64,000 bases of DNA, from NCBI GenBank assembly GCA_029204225.1, contig CM055097.1, positions 31,960,802-32,024,801 on the forward strand, given 5' to 3'. Shown here in pieces: positions 25,189-38,742 of this stretch. Below the pieces are notes generated by a model. It saw only the letters and a program-made list of their open reading frames with translations, did no database searches and was not told the DNA's origin. A program made the translations under genes and the position numbers. Source of the stretch: Diphasiastrum complanatum. Lineage: Eukaryota; Streptophyta; Lycopodiopsida; Lycopodiales; Lycopodiaceae. Each line of letters begins with the position of its first letter. Within the stretch, counting starts at the first letter, position 1.

Positions 25189-27955
25189 CTACTTTTGGCA
25201 CGTGTTAGATGCTACAAAAGAAAACACTATGATATAGATTAGCACCATGTAATGAGTAACGTTGTCTTTTCCCCAACAATCATGTACAGATTTTACAAAT
25301 GTGGTGCAATGATTTTGCAAAGTCCTCATACCTTCTGATGATAGGTTTTCTTTCCTGATAACACCTATGAGTTTGTCTAAGTTGGTCCACTCGATTACTT
25401 CCTTCCAATGTTCGTGTGGCTTGAACAATTTCTCTCCAAATTTCGTATCTGACACTTGATTATTTGCATGTGTGATTGGATAAGAATCTTCTTGCTTTAG
25501 CACCTCCAATTGATGGCTTATTAGGAATGTTTCCTTTTTTCCCTGAGAGTGTCACTTTTTTCAATCATGACATTTCCTTTATGTAGTCCTGCATTTGACT
25601 AAACTATTTCCAACCTCCTAATTGCTGCTTTAGCCACTGACTTTGGTTTATGATTCCATGCTAGTAGAATATGCAGGTAAATTAGCTTTTCAATAATACG
25701 AACCTCAACATGCAATGTGCATATGTAAAAATATTTTAATGGAATTGGCAGAACACTTTTCATATTTGTATCTTCAGCTTCTCGTGTTGGGCCAGTGTTT
25801 GTTGATCGTCCCAAATTCATATTGTAGCAATCCTTCATGCAATAAAGACATGGATGCTTTAATGTTGCCCCATGAGAGACATTATACATACATTTTAATG
25901 TTTTCAAATCCCCTGCAAGGTGCCATTGAATTTGAAAACTTCTATGCTTTTCAACTGTAAATTTCTCACCCTTCAAATGTCTCTTTATAATCTCGCCATA
26001 ATTTGTTCTTGAAAATATCCATGATAGTATTTTATGGTCCTCTTTCAAGACTTGTAGAGAAACAAGCAATGCATGACATGTCAATTAAAACTAGCAAGGT
26101 ATAAATTGTTAATATAGATATTCTAAATGAAAATTGAAATGTATACCTGGAATGCCGCCAACCACCATATGTGATTTTTCGATTGAACAGTAAACGTTCG
26201 ATCATCTGTATCTGAAATTTTGTTCACCAAAGTGACACTCACACGTTCCAACGTCTGACCCTTGATGATTTCAGATTCATCCAATTTTATTACAATAATG
26301 ATCTTTCCATTTACTTGATGTTTGTCTAGTTTATAGAATCGAATAATGTATTTTAGAACATTTTCAATATCAAGAAAAATATCATTGCAATCGTTGTAAG
26401 TGAGCTCACCATATTTTGATTTGTATAATTCAGTTATATGAAGTGGTTGGCCAACTACTTTGAACATTCCGTCAATATAAAAATTTCTAGCTGATCTTAT
26501 CTGATATGGACGCGGAAGATTAATTTTCTCACCATCACTTGGGAAAAAGCTTCTTTAACTATTCTAAAAAAAGTAGAATAAGCATATCTGCTAATTCCAG
26601 ATACATCACATGCACCTTGTATCACATTCGCATCCAAGTATGATTGAACCTTAATCAAAACAGTCTCTACAATTTCATTTTTCATTTTTTCAAACCGAGC
26701 ATTTTTTATCATATCCTTTGCTGACTTTCTTGGTAAAACATGACTTAAAGATGAACCAATGCATGAACGATCTGTTAAATAGTCCTTTGCCACCAAACAT
26801 GATCTGCAACAAACATATGAAACTCAAATTATGTTTAATAAATATATAATCCATGCTATCAAGTGCAAATCAAACTTAAATGACATATACAAATCAAATA
26901 AACAGTTTAGATGACAACATGAATGCTCAGATTCTTTTTTTCTGATTGCCGCTATGTGTAGATAGGTCATCAATATTCTTCATCGGTACTCTCTTTCTTT
27001 TCCTCTTCATCATTGCCTTATTGATAACTTTTAGATCAACGGCAGATTTTAAACTCTCGGATCGCAACTTTTCCATGGATTCTAACATTTCTTGGTTTGA
27101 TCCTCGAAGAGTAGTGACAGTTGCATTCAACTCTGACATAGCATTCTTGAGTGCATTGTTTTCAGACTAGTGTGTTGCACATAATGAAGCAATTGTTGAT
27201 TTGCACGTTGCAATTGTTGATTAGCAAACTTTAATTGTTGATTCAGACAAGATATGCTATGCATTCCAATATCACGCAACCTTTGACAATATCCAAGTAA
27301 TCCGCTATTTCCTTCACATACATATCTGAGAAGATGAGTTACGGACTTAAAATCTGGACACAAATTGGTAGCTGGATCATTAGGATAAATTGATCCATCC
27401 ACCCACAAATTTATATTCATATGATTATTCATTCTCAACTCTCTAACTATTGCTACAGCATTCTCTACAACTTTCGCATTTTTCTTAATAATTGGAGTGC
27501 TTCCATCGGAACAGCAACATGCGAATGGAACATTGCCATTGTTAAAGCTACAATCATGTAAATGAATCTACCTACAATAAATCAATATAAATAGATCTAG
27601 CATTCCTTACTTTTGTAATGTTTATGTTGCATTGAAAAATTGTCCCGCCTCATATTTCACTATAAGCATATAGTGACTTCAAAAGTTTTGCCTCTCCCGC
27701 TTCAGTTTTTGCATTGAGCACACCAAGATTTTTAGTCTTAAAGCTCTAGTCCCGAATTTTGGAATGAGCATGAAGAGAAGTTATTACATCTCATGCTAAA
27801 CTAACTATTGTCTGAAGTTAACCATACTAGTTAAACGTCGGGCAAAACGACGACCAGAAGTTACCGGTTTGCATTCTCTCTCTACATAACCTCTCTCTAA
27901 AGTGAAATTTTTTAAAGGGCCCATTTTGAGCCCATATTTTCCCTAATGTGTGAGA
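25189..27955 (-). pseudogene. DDE-transposase-like gene, copy 2, with both Asp blocks
   Basis: Minus-strand order: conserved flank GGGCTCAAAATGGGCCC (near 27920); N-terminal region (LWVDGSIY, GLLGYCQR); coiled coil of NQQL/ANQQ repeats and ENNALKNAMSELN; basic KRKRKR (near 26990); KSAKDMIKNARFEK; an alpha/beta region with NLPRPYQIRSARN; candidate first aspartate in IKLDESEI (codon 26279-26281); GT-AG intron near 26060-26140; candidate second aspartate in WHLAGDLKTL (25908-25910); CLYC zinc-type pair (25839-25850); and LPIPLKYFYICTLHVEVR. It ends like copy 1 with CTTFVKSVHDCWGKDNVTHYM. The order D..GD-K..CxxC..LH..R recalls RNase H-fold (DDE) transposases with an inserted zinc site, including RAG1/Transib-like ones; this is inference. 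Frameshifts near 27165 and 26555 and internal stops indicate decay. The last-exon glutamate block seen in copy 1 was not found. Confidence 0.62.
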
Positions 27956-28051
27956 AGGAGTTTATTTATGCTTACTGTTTCTAAGAGAGTGATTTCCTTG
28001 AGTGAATTTAGAGGGCAGTTAGAATGAGTAAGAGTAAGATTAACTCCAACA
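27956..28051 (-). mobile_element. copia 3' LTR remnant
   Basis: On the minus strand a polypurine tract (AAAGGGGGAG) ends at 28052 and TGTTGGAGTTAATC begins at 28051. After about 95 bases the LTR is cut by the 5' flank of the DDE-like copy 2. Confidence 0.7.
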
Positions 28052-29822
28052 CTCCCCCTTTAGTAGTAATCTGAATCTGGATTGAGATTTAACGTACCTA
28101 CCAAAGTAGCATATTTCTCTCTTGACAAGGGTTCTATCAAAATGTCAACCAACATATTGTCAGTATGACAGTAAATTAGTACAACTTCTTTACTTTCAAC
28201 TTTCTCTCTAAGAAAATAAAACTCAACTTCTATGTGTTTAGTTCTATAATGAGTTTGTGGGTTCAGAGATAGAGTTATACAGCTCTGATTGTCGCACTGG
28301 AGTATAGTTGGACTGATTTGTAGAAATTGTAGATTTTGTAGTAACCTTCACCAAATAATCTCCTTTACTGCTGATGTAGCTGCAACATATTTAGATTCTG
28401 TAGAGGACAGAGAAATGCATTTCTATTTTCTATTGTTCCATGAAATGGGTCCTCTTGCAAGAAAACAGATGTAACCAGATGTGGATTTCCTAGTATCAAC
28501 ATCTCGTGCCCAGTCAGAATCTGAATAGATGTGAGTGCAACTTCTGTGTTTCCATTATAGCACAAAGCATAGTGCTTTGTAGCTTGAATGTACTTCAATC
28601 CTCTTTGAAGAGCGTTCCAATGTTGTAAGCCTAGATTGGACATGTATTGTGGTAGTGTGCTTATTGTATATGCAAGATTAGGTCGAGTGCAGATCATAGA
28701 ATACATTATTGATCCGATTATCGACTGATAAGGGTATCTGCACATTTCTTTCTGTTCTGCTTCGATTATGGGACACATGTCTTTTGATAGTTTGGATCCT
28801 GGATCCATGGGTGAATCTATCGGCTTACAACCCTCCATGCCATATATGTGAAATACATTGGTTAGATAGGCTTCTTGGCTTATAGTAATTCTTATGCTAG
28901 CACGATCTCTGGTGATCTCCATACCAAGTAGGTAGTGAATCGGGCCTAGATCAGTCAATTCAAATTCTTGTGAAAGTAAAGATTTCGCTTCGAGCAATAA
29001 CTGAATAGAACTGTTGATAATTAAAGAATCATCGACATATAGTGCTATTATGACATAGCTTGGGCCATTATGCTTGAGATGCACATTTGAATTTGCAAAA
29101 CAAGAAGTAAATTGGTGCTACAACAAGAAGTTTCAAACCAGGCCCTAGGAGCTTGCTTGAGCCCATAGAGAGCCTTTTGCAATATGCATACTTTATGCTC
29201 TAGGCCTTGAAGGACAAAATCTTCTGGTTGATAGAAATAAATTTCTTCTTGAATGTATCCATTAAGGAATGTTGTCTGGACGTCCATCTGATGAATGTCC
29301 AGATCCTCTGCAGCAACTATAGCCAACAAGATTTGAATAGATTGATGCTTTACCACTTGACTGAAAGTGTCAGTGTAATCCATTTAGTGTCAATCAGTTT
29401 TGTACCTACAGGAGGATCAACAAGACTCCATGTCTTCTTTTTCATCAATGAGTTATACTCAGCATCCATGGCAGTTTTCCATTTGTCAGCATCTAACATT
29501 GACAATACTTCTGCAACAGAGACAGGTTCATCATGACTAATAAACGCCTGAGGGATGAATCGATTAGTTTGTTATCATTGTCGAGTAGATCTTTGAACTG
29601 CAGGGTTCCTGGGTGTATGACAAGGATGTCATCACGTTGTGGTTGAACAATTGTAGGTCCAGGCCTATCGATGGTGAATGGAGTTCTTGGGACAAACTCC
29701 TGAATTTGTTGATTCTGCTTAAAATCATAGAACTTGTCTTCAAGGAAGACAATATCACGGCTGATTGATATCCCATTTTTAACATTCTGATGCGTTCTTT
29801 CTTCTAATCTTGTAGTGAGCAC
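28052..29822 (-). pseudogene. Ty1/copia pol (integrase end, RT, RNase H), frameshifted
   Basis: Minus-strand motifs in order: ISRDIVFLEDKFYDF (integrase C-terminal region, near 29750); pre-RT linker; QMDVQTTFLNG and [13 protein letters not shown] (29383-29048); ALYVDDSLII with the YVDD catalytic box (near 29030); LLGMEITRDR; GSIMYSMICTRPNLAY; then RNase H in another frame with CDNQSCITLS and RTKHIEVEFYF near 28250. Frameshifts occur near 29390, 29090 and 28500. The 3' end is marked by the polypurine tract at 28052. It is the same broad lineage as family C, judging by the LSKDMCP/LSKDQCP and MICTRP blocks. Confidence 0.9.
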
Positions 29823-29888
29823 TAGAGTTTAGATATTATCTCATTTAATAAAATTGTAGATAATGTTTTAAACTTATATTGTATAAAG

Positions 29889-30381
29889 ATGAATTCAGCC
29901 AAGAACACCAACAAAGATGTGGATGGCTTGCTTCCAGCAATCATGATATATTTTCATGGTGTGAATATTCCCCTTGGAAAATTGAATGTTGTCAACATTG
30001 AGGTAAATATTTAAAATTCAAACATATCTTCCAGTCTTTTCTAAATGTGTGTATCTATTATAGTAGAATCTCCAACAGAATGACTTGTTCAGTTGTCGTG
30101 GTATACCCTCTACAATGGCAATTTTTTTTTTCTGAGTGGTATAACCTTCAAGAAATGTCGACCTTACAAAGGTAAATTTTAATAGAATGCATCAAATTCT
30201 TGTGGTCAACATCCAATATGTACTAATTTTGAGATGTTTAATTCTACATGATTATTGATTTTTTCATGTTTATTTTTTGCAGTTTTCACCTAGTGACATA
30301 TTCAGACAAGAATTCATTTTAAGTATCCTTGCGAATGCAATACCTTATATAGTGCCCCCTTCTAAACCAAATAATGTTTAG
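29889..30381 (+). CDS. unrecognised three-exon gene piece
   Basis: I do not recognise the family. Exon 1 at 29889-30002 opens with ATG (MNSAKNTNKDVDGLLPAIMI) and ends at GAG|GTAAAT. Exon 2 at 30079-30171 follows CCAACAG and begins NDLFSCRGIPSTMA. A run of ten T puts the second half out of frame; one T fewer would restore an open frame (EWYNLQEMSTLQ). It ends at AAAG|GTAAAT. Exon 3 at 30283-30381 follows TTTTTTGCAG and reads FSPSDIFRQEFILSILANAI to a TAG. The splice signals and open exons support real coding origin. The T-tract suggests a pseudogene, or a sequencing error at a homopolymer. Confidence 0.45.
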
Positions 30382-31036
30382 ATTCAAAATAAAGATAGAG
30401 AATTGGAAAGTGTCTCAATAGATAGATAGATATACAGATATAGGTATACACAAAATATAGAAAAATCATTCATACATTTGTACTAAAACTCAAATTCGGG
30501 TGGTCTTCTATTGAATAAAGATACGAATTGGTACAATTGATTCTAAGAAATTTCATTGTTCTTCTACAATGTTGATTGTTGTAGGAAGATCCTTGCATTT
30601 TGTTATCAACTCCTATCTTTCTCATACCCGTACGAAAACCAAAGTGTTAGTCTGAATATTCATGGCATATAATTATATTTCTCATGACTAACAATGAGTA
30701 AAAAATGATAAGCAATGAACTAGTACCAATTTTCATCTATGATGAATGTCAGATAGAAGTTCATTGTACATGAGGACAAGCTCTGTTTCAATGCTCCAAT
30801 GCTCTTCCATTTTAATCATAGTTAGAACCTCTTCATTGTATATAATGTGTGCACCTCTTTTCGATTTGTGTGACTGTCCATTTCAAGGTCTTGATCTAGT
30901 GGCATCCAAGTCTCACTTATTTTTTTCCATCTCTAGTAACTAAATGTAAGACTAAGCATTTGTTTCTCAATATGATAATGTAAAGTCATAGAAGCTTTTT
31001 TAATTCTATAGTCTATGTCTCCTACTGTCTATTACA
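30382..31036. other. unassigned interval
   Basis: A minus-strand patch near 30740-30860 (EEVLTMIKMEEHWSIETELV) is open and may be an exon of the minus-strand gene piece at 31037-31710; otherwise nothing was recognised. Confidence 0.35.
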
Positions 31037-31710
31037 TCAACCTGTATCCATCATATCTAAAAGAGTATCATCTGGTAATTCTTTACAAACAAATAAAGTA
31101 GGTACTTGCTCTTGAAAAAACTCAACAAATATGTTTGAAGAAAGCAACCAACTTAATATAATGAGTTTTAATCTAGTAGTTACTTTCATTGAATTTTTCA
31201 CATCCAATAATACTATTTGCATCTAAAGGATTCTGACACACTACTATCATGACTGAGCCATTCATCACTGCCAAAAGTTAGCAATTGAATCTCTTCAAGA
31301 TTTCCAAATCCTCCATGCATATATGGAATGAATTTGGACTCTTCATAGAAGAATATACCACTATTTGCAAGCTCTTTTGGGATTTTTTTCTCTATATTGT
31401 AATTTTCCAAAATATGAATGAATGACTTCCAATATACCTGCAAGGGATTGTGTTGGCTCCCATTCACTTATGCTTGATGGATATAAATTTGCAAGAATGA
31501 AATATGTATATGATAAATGATATGATTTCCATAAGTTTCCAAGCTAGAAAACATAATCAAAGCACAAAGATGCAAGCAATGTGATTAACTTACAACTACA
31601 TTTTTGATGATCATAAATATTAAAATTCTGTAGATTTAGTTTTGAATGCATATAAACATGTTGAACCAACACTTTTGAGATTGATTGTCCTCTTGGATAA
31701 GTCTAAAACT
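31037..31710 (-). CDS. unrecognised gene piece, paralogue of 6313-7327
   Basis: Three minus-strand segments: GQSISKVLVQHVYMHSKLN ending in CSCK (about 31700-31590); a segment with NSGIFFYEESKFIPYMHGG and SDEWLSHDSS (31467-31213); and SWLLSSNIFVEFFQEQVPTL with LFVCKELPDD (31222-31037), which is in a different frame. The first two align with segments of the piece at 6313-7327 in the same order. The third is not matched there. Function is unknown; the frame change suggests decay or an unrecognised intron. Confidence 0.45.
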
Positions 31711-31747
31711 CAGAGATTTTTGCTTTCCCATAAGATTTGAATGTTAT

Positions 31748-31906
<159 letters not shown>

Positions 31907-32033
31907 CTTGTAAGAATTTTTTGTTTTTTATTTGGTTTATGTGAGAGGATGATAGAATGAAGTATAGAGAGAGATCGAGATAAAGAGATGTGTATGTATG
32001 TAAGATAGAGAAATTTATTAGAATTTAAGATTA

Positions 32034-32338
<305 letters not shown>

Positions 32339-32399
32339 CATGGTGATAGTCTATGATGTAGAATTATAGTTATAGCATATTAGTAATAAGTTTTTGAGG

Positions 32400-33720
32400 T
32401 GAGTAGAAACATCATGTGATCTCCTTCTTGATGCCAAGTTGCTCACAATGCTCTTGAAACTTTGTGGAGATGTACTCCCCACCTCCATCCGACCTCAAAG
32501 CCTTGATCTTGATATCAAATTAATTCTCTACTAGAGCTTTGAAATTCAAGAAAGTGTCAAACACCATATCTCTTGAAGATAAAAGGTAAATCTAAGTGAA
32601 GTCATATGAAGAAGACAAACATAGTAGCACTACCAAATGGCTCCTAGTTGATGAAAAATGAACATCCAAGTGCACAAGATGCGAAGGATGAGTGGATGAA
32701 GCAGTACACCTTGGGAGTGTCAATTTGTGTGCTTTTTCCAAAGCACATCCTTCACAAGCCTTACCATCATTTACCAAAGATTTAGGCAAACCAATTGCCT
32801 TCTCCTCCTTGACCATGGATTGCATGGATTTGAAGTTGGTATGGCCCAACCTTTTGTGCCAAAGCCTCCTAGGACAACACAAACTTGGCCATCAAACCAC
32901 AAAAGTTAGCTCCATCATGTGTACCCACCTTAAAGAGTCTTCCAAATCTTGTCCCCCTTGCTACAGCTTTCTCATCCTTCTTGATCACCAAATCAACTTG
33001 AAGTCCATAATCAAGCATTTGACCAACACTATAAGAGAGTTTTGGTGATATTTGGCACAAAGAGAGTACCATATGGCTTTAAGATCTTGGTTGATCCTAG
33101 ATCTATTGGCACACTACAAATTCCTTCAATTTTACACTCATTATCATTTGCAGTGTAAGTGCCATCATAGGATGCAAGATTAGAGAAAGATCCTCTTTGA
33201 CTATCATCTGAGAACTAGCGCCACTATCTATCCACCAAGAATTTTCACCTTTAAAGCTAGAAGAAGAGTATATTGACATCATGAGTGATTCTTCCTTTTC
33301 ACTCTCCTCTCTCTTTTTAGTGAGATTATCTCGCTTGCCAGAAGCCTTTTTTCTTGTTGAAGCATTTTGAAGCAAAATACCCCTTCTTACTACAATAGAA
33401 GCAATTCATCTTGGATTTGTCCTTCTTGCCACTTGTTGAAGATTGTGATGCATCATCACTCTCCTCCTTGACCTTGTCCTTCTTCTTTGAATGTGCTTTC
33501 CCCTTGCCTTTGCCTTTGCCTTTGATGATGAGTGCCTTCTCCTCCCCTTCCTTTGCCATGATTTGCCCCATCCCTGCAAGCTTGAGTCATGCCTACCCTC
33601 CTTGGCCACCAACACACCTTGTAGGCTCTTCATATATGGTATCTCCCCTTGAATAACATAGGATTGAATAAGGTTAGAGAAATCTTCATTAAGACCATTC
33701 AACACAGGGCTGAGGAAGGA
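32400..33720 (-). pseudogene. Ty1/copia gag-protease-integrase fragment
   Basis: Minus-strand order: gag (LNGLNEDFSNLI, 33705); lysine-rich linker (KGKGKGKAHSKKKDK); zinc knuckle CFYCSKKGYFASKC (near 33400), in which the essential histidine is tyrosine; protease WWIDSGASS (33240); GAG-pre-integrase VGQMLDYGLQV and LWHKRLGHTNFKSM; CEGCALEKAHK; and integrase with ALRSDGGGEY near 32485. Frames change at least four times. It is truncated toward 32345 by the GA array, with no RT. The zinc-knuckle change and frameshifts mark a dead copy. Confidence 0.88.
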
Positions 33721-33955
33721 GATGATGAGGGCTCGGAGGGTGGAGAGGAGCTCAGGGCTGAGGCACAGATTCGGATGATGTTTCCTACCATGACTCTGAT
33801 GAGTCTTAGTTGTCTAGTTTTCATTACGTTCATGGAACATCATTGTACCCCATTTTGGTGCCATGTGGCCCGATATTATATATTATGATGATCCTATTCA
33901 CAACATTGTCGTGATTCAGTGCTGTTCTTTTTGGTTTTAGTTCGGTAACTTCAGT
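33721..33955. other. unassigned interval
   Basis: A purine-rich block with GAGGGCTCGGAGGGTGGAGA is followed by ordinary sequence; no domain was recognised in the plus-strand ORF here. Confidence 0.4.
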
Positions 33956-35996
<2,041 letters not shown>

Positions 35997-36782
35997 CTAC
36001 GATCGTAAGAGAAAGATGCTGAGCTCCTGCTCAGGCGATCCATCCGGATTGATCATGTGGAAGGATTCTGAATCGCAGCAGCCCACTACTCTTTCGTAAT
36101 TAGCACGCATGTACATGATCTCATCATCTTCCGGCTTTGGCTTTCTTTCCTCCAGGGGTATCACGCCTGCCCCCATAGAAACTGACTGCATCACTTTTAG
36201 CACGGTTTTGTCATTATCAGAGAGTTGCCGCTTTAATGCAAATCCTACCTTATGACCATTGCAGAACATGCTCCACACCGGCTCCGCATACAGCGACCGA
36301 GCTTTCTCTTCTTGATCTCGCTCACATTCTAGTGCAATGCGCACCAAACCTGAGGACATCTCCTTGACAAGAAGATATGTAGGCATGGCGAGCTCCAGAA
36401 GCATCAATGGCGAACCTTTGGGATCTTCTTGAATGCAGAAGGTTACTTTGCCTTTGCGGCATCCAAAGATAGTGCCAGTGACAGTAGCACCCAACACAGA
36501 TTCTGCATCAACGTCCTCCTGCACACGAGCTTCAGAGGAGGATATAGCTCCACAGCTACAGCAGGCCGGAATGAGAAAGCTCATCCAGGAACGCAGGGAC
36601 CTCCAGCATTTGACGCCCCAGAACTTGAAGCCGATATTGTTGCAGCAATTATGAGCAGAAATGGAGGGACAGTGGGCACAACCCTCCTCCTGATCGACCT
36701 TCAACTGCTCGCAATTCTGCTGTTCCTTCAGATCCACCATCTTCACGTTTGTTGTTTCCTTGCGTGAGCGCTGCTGCTGCAT
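35997..36782 (-). CDS. MIZ1-like: MIZU-KUSSEI 1-like protein (DUF617)
   Basis: A single-exon, 261-residue protein with no stop or frameshift. The C-terminal ~165 residues form the DUF617 (MIZ1) domain. Its signature blocks are VTGTIFGCRKGKVTFCIQED, LLELAMPTYLLVKEMSSGLV, RIALECE, PVWSMFCNGHKVGFALKR, VMQSVSMGAGVIPL, DEIMYMRANYERVVG and MINPDGSPEQELSIFLLRS. The length is usual for the family. The N-terminal ~95 residues are variable and Cys-rich. Family knowledge: Arabidopsis MIZ1 is needed for root hydrotropism and acts at the endoplasmic reticulum; biochemical activity is unsettled, and paralogues cover other roles. The start at 36782 is the first in-frame ATG; a second Met follows at residue 15. 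A (CT)n tract lies about 20 bp upstream on the coding strand. This is the only intact host-type gene in the window. A family-level name is secure; orthology to MIZ1 is not. Confidence 0.95.
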   Translation of the reverse strand: MQQQRSRKETTNVKMVDLKEQQNCEQLKVDQEEGCAHCPSISAHNCCNNIGFKFWGVKCWRSLRSWMSFLIPACCSCGAISSSEARVQEDVDAESVLGATVTGTIFGCRKGKVTFCIQEDPKGSPLMLLELAMPTYLLVKEMSSGLVRIALECERDQEEKARSLYAEPVWSMFCNGHKVGFALKRQLSDNDKTVLKVMQSVSMGAGVIPLEERKPKPEDDEIMYMRANYERVVGCCDSESFHMINPDGSPEQELSIFLLRS

Positions 36783-36798
36783 TTGTTCGATCGATCAG

Positions 36799-36801
<3 letters not shown>

Positions 36802-36861
<60 letters not shown>
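36802..36861 (-). promoter_or_regulatory. (CT)n tract just upstream of the DUF617 start
   Basis: About 60 bp of GA on the plus strand, thus CT on the gene's coding strand, ends 20 bp before the ATG. CT/GA microsatellites in plant 5' leaders are common and can be bound by BBR/BPC (GAGA-binding) proteins. The position suggests it is in the 5' untranslated region or core promoter; function is inferred. Confidence 0.6.
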
Positions 36862-36867
<6 letters not shown>

Positions 36868-36922
36868 AAGTAGGCTTGCATGGCAAGAGCTTCGACGAAA
36901 TATAAAGCTAGTGGGAAAGGCA

Positions 36923-36992
36923 CGGGTGGTGGTGGCGGTGGCGGAGGCGGCGGCGGCACATCCCCACCACCACCACCATCCCCCGCCCGCCC
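36923..36992. repeat. GGT/GGC and CCA/CCG low-complexity block
   Basis: Trinucleotide GGT/GGC runs (36923-36957) followed by CCA-rich sequence give Gly-, Pro- and His-rich ORFs in several frames. It lies upstream of the DUF617 gene. No conserved protein is apparent. Confidence 0.75.
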
Positions 36993-37462
36993 GGGGAAAG
37001 GAGGGGGCTGCTCTTTTTCTCTGCACGCATGCTTTTTGGTACGCATAGGACGCTCATTTTTTGTCAAGGTGCAATCACTCTTGGCCCACTTTTTAAGTTG
37101 GAGAGGGTACAAAAGCATCTGCCCCATACATGCACCAACAAGGAGCAAATTGGCAAGTTCAGGTGAGATCTACAAAGGCTTTGCTAATTTGTGCAAACAT
37201 TCAATGAGGCAACGCCGCGTGTGCTCATCTTTATGTAACCATAATCACTTGTTTCCATCTTTGTCCAACCATAATTTTTATAGGTTTGCATAGGTTTTCA
37301 TGTAAAACCGCTCTCTCTCCCTCCCCTTTTTAGAGGATGAATTAAGCATGAGGCTTTAAATGTCATGTGCCTATCATGAGGTCCATGTTAAGTGAGAGAG
37401 TCTCTATCACACTCTCAATGACATTCTCTCGCTTAATTTGGGCCACATGGGCACGTGACATT

Positions 37463-37463
<1 letters not shown>
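36993..37463. other. upstream flank of the DUF617 gene
   Basis: This is the likely distal promoter side of the minus-strand gene. No clear core element or gene was seen. Confidence 0.35.

Positions 37464-37528
<65 letters not shown>
37464..37528 (+). repeat. (CT)n microsatellite, ~65 bp
   Basis: Uninterrupted CT array after ACATTTAAT. Confidence 0.97.
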
Positions 37529-37532
<4 letters not shown>

Positions 37533-37920
37533 CCATAAGTAGTTGTGGAGCTAGGACAATTGGGGGAGAAGTTGCACCTATGACTTCCCCATACTCAACT
37601 TCCAAGTCAACATACAAGACAATTACATGCTTTAGTTGTTAAGCTTCTTCAAATTTTGCACTAGCTTATACAATGAATTGCATTTCTACTAAGATTTTTT
37701 GAATAGGACATAATATGGCATGGAGCCAAATAATCTATATGAGGCATTTGGTTTGATTACCCTCATATTGTTGTAACTGCAAGTGCAGAAGTTATTGACA
37801 TTATAGAAGAGTAGCAAAAAAACATGATAAACAAAAAAAGAATGTGATTAAGCAACTTTGTAGTCACATTTGAGAATGGAATAAAAAAAAAAGTCTCAAT
37901 TTCAAAGGATTAAAAATAAT

Positions 37921-38258
37921 ATGCATCTTTCAAACTCACCTAGAAATGACACATCAACTACAATCAAGAACCAGACGTGGACGATTGTCGAACTACCTAC
38001 CAGTAGAAACATAGTTGATTGCAAATGGATTTTCAAAGTCAAGTACAACGCAGATGGACGCATCAATAGAAGAAAGGAACTACTTGTAGCTAGAGGATTT
38101 TCTTAGGTATACAACGTCGATTACACTGAGACTTTCAGTCCAGTAGTCAAGCGTTCTTCTATTCAACTTTTGCTATCATTTGCCACTGCAGCAGATTTGG
38201 AAATACATCAAATGGATATACAGACATCATATCTCAATGGAGTTATCGAAGAAAAGTG
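37921..38258 (+). pseudogene. Ty1/copia RT N-terminal fragment, family C
   Basis: Reads NQTWTIVELPTSRN, CKWIFKVKYNADG, NVDYTETFSPVVK and QMDIQTSYLNGVIEE, the same blocks as the family C element near 12100-11800 (-). One stop lies after GFS. At about 38258 RT homology stops and family C LTR sequence begins, so the catalytic YVDD region, RNase H and polypurine tract have been lost by a deletion. Confidence 0.85.
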
Positions 38259-38530
38259 TGGATCAACCCTAAATGAAATTTGAGGGCACCTTCTCATTTT
38301 TCGTCTTTTTTGCAAAAAACCCGACAGTGTCTGTGACTGTTTTAGTTCATTTCTACAAAGCTACAGTTTTGGTTCATTTATGCAGACAGAACGTTTACGG
38401 CCAATTTCACCACTTATCAGCAATCAATGACAAGGAACCAGATGGATGCCAGCGGATTCACCAACCAATTGGCGATCGCAATTGACGACCTAATTTCTTA
38501 GTATAAATTGTTGTTCATATTTTTTTTAAA
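38259..38530 (+). mobile_element. copia family C LTR fragment
   Basis: Colinear with 9450-10641 read in reverse: shared blocks include GTTCATTTATGCAGACAGAACG, CAGCAATCAATGACAAGGAACC and GGCGATCGCAATTGACGACC. It includes part of the region deleted from the 14776-15421 LTR. It lacks both LTR ends. Confidence 0.8.
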
Positions 38531-38742
38531 AAAACCATGGTAAAGGCAAGGCAGACAAGGCTATGAAAAATAAACATGTCGAAAAACCATAGAAATTGAT
38601 GATGAATGAATCATAACCTGAATTAATAACAGAAAAAAAAAAACAAGTAAGAACAACCATAGAAAAATTGTAAATATATTTCTATTAATTTTTTTTTACA
38701 TGTGTCTCATCCACATCAAGTGAGACAAATATTTAATTAGTA

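Noticed and set aside
36429-36767. Plus-strand ORFs of 73-112 codons
   Set aside because: Antisense shadows of the DUF617 gene.
36880-37293. 137-codon Gly/Pro-rich ORF opposite the DUF617 upstream region
   Set aside because: Composition is dictated by GGT/GGC and CCA runs; several frames are equally open; no domain.
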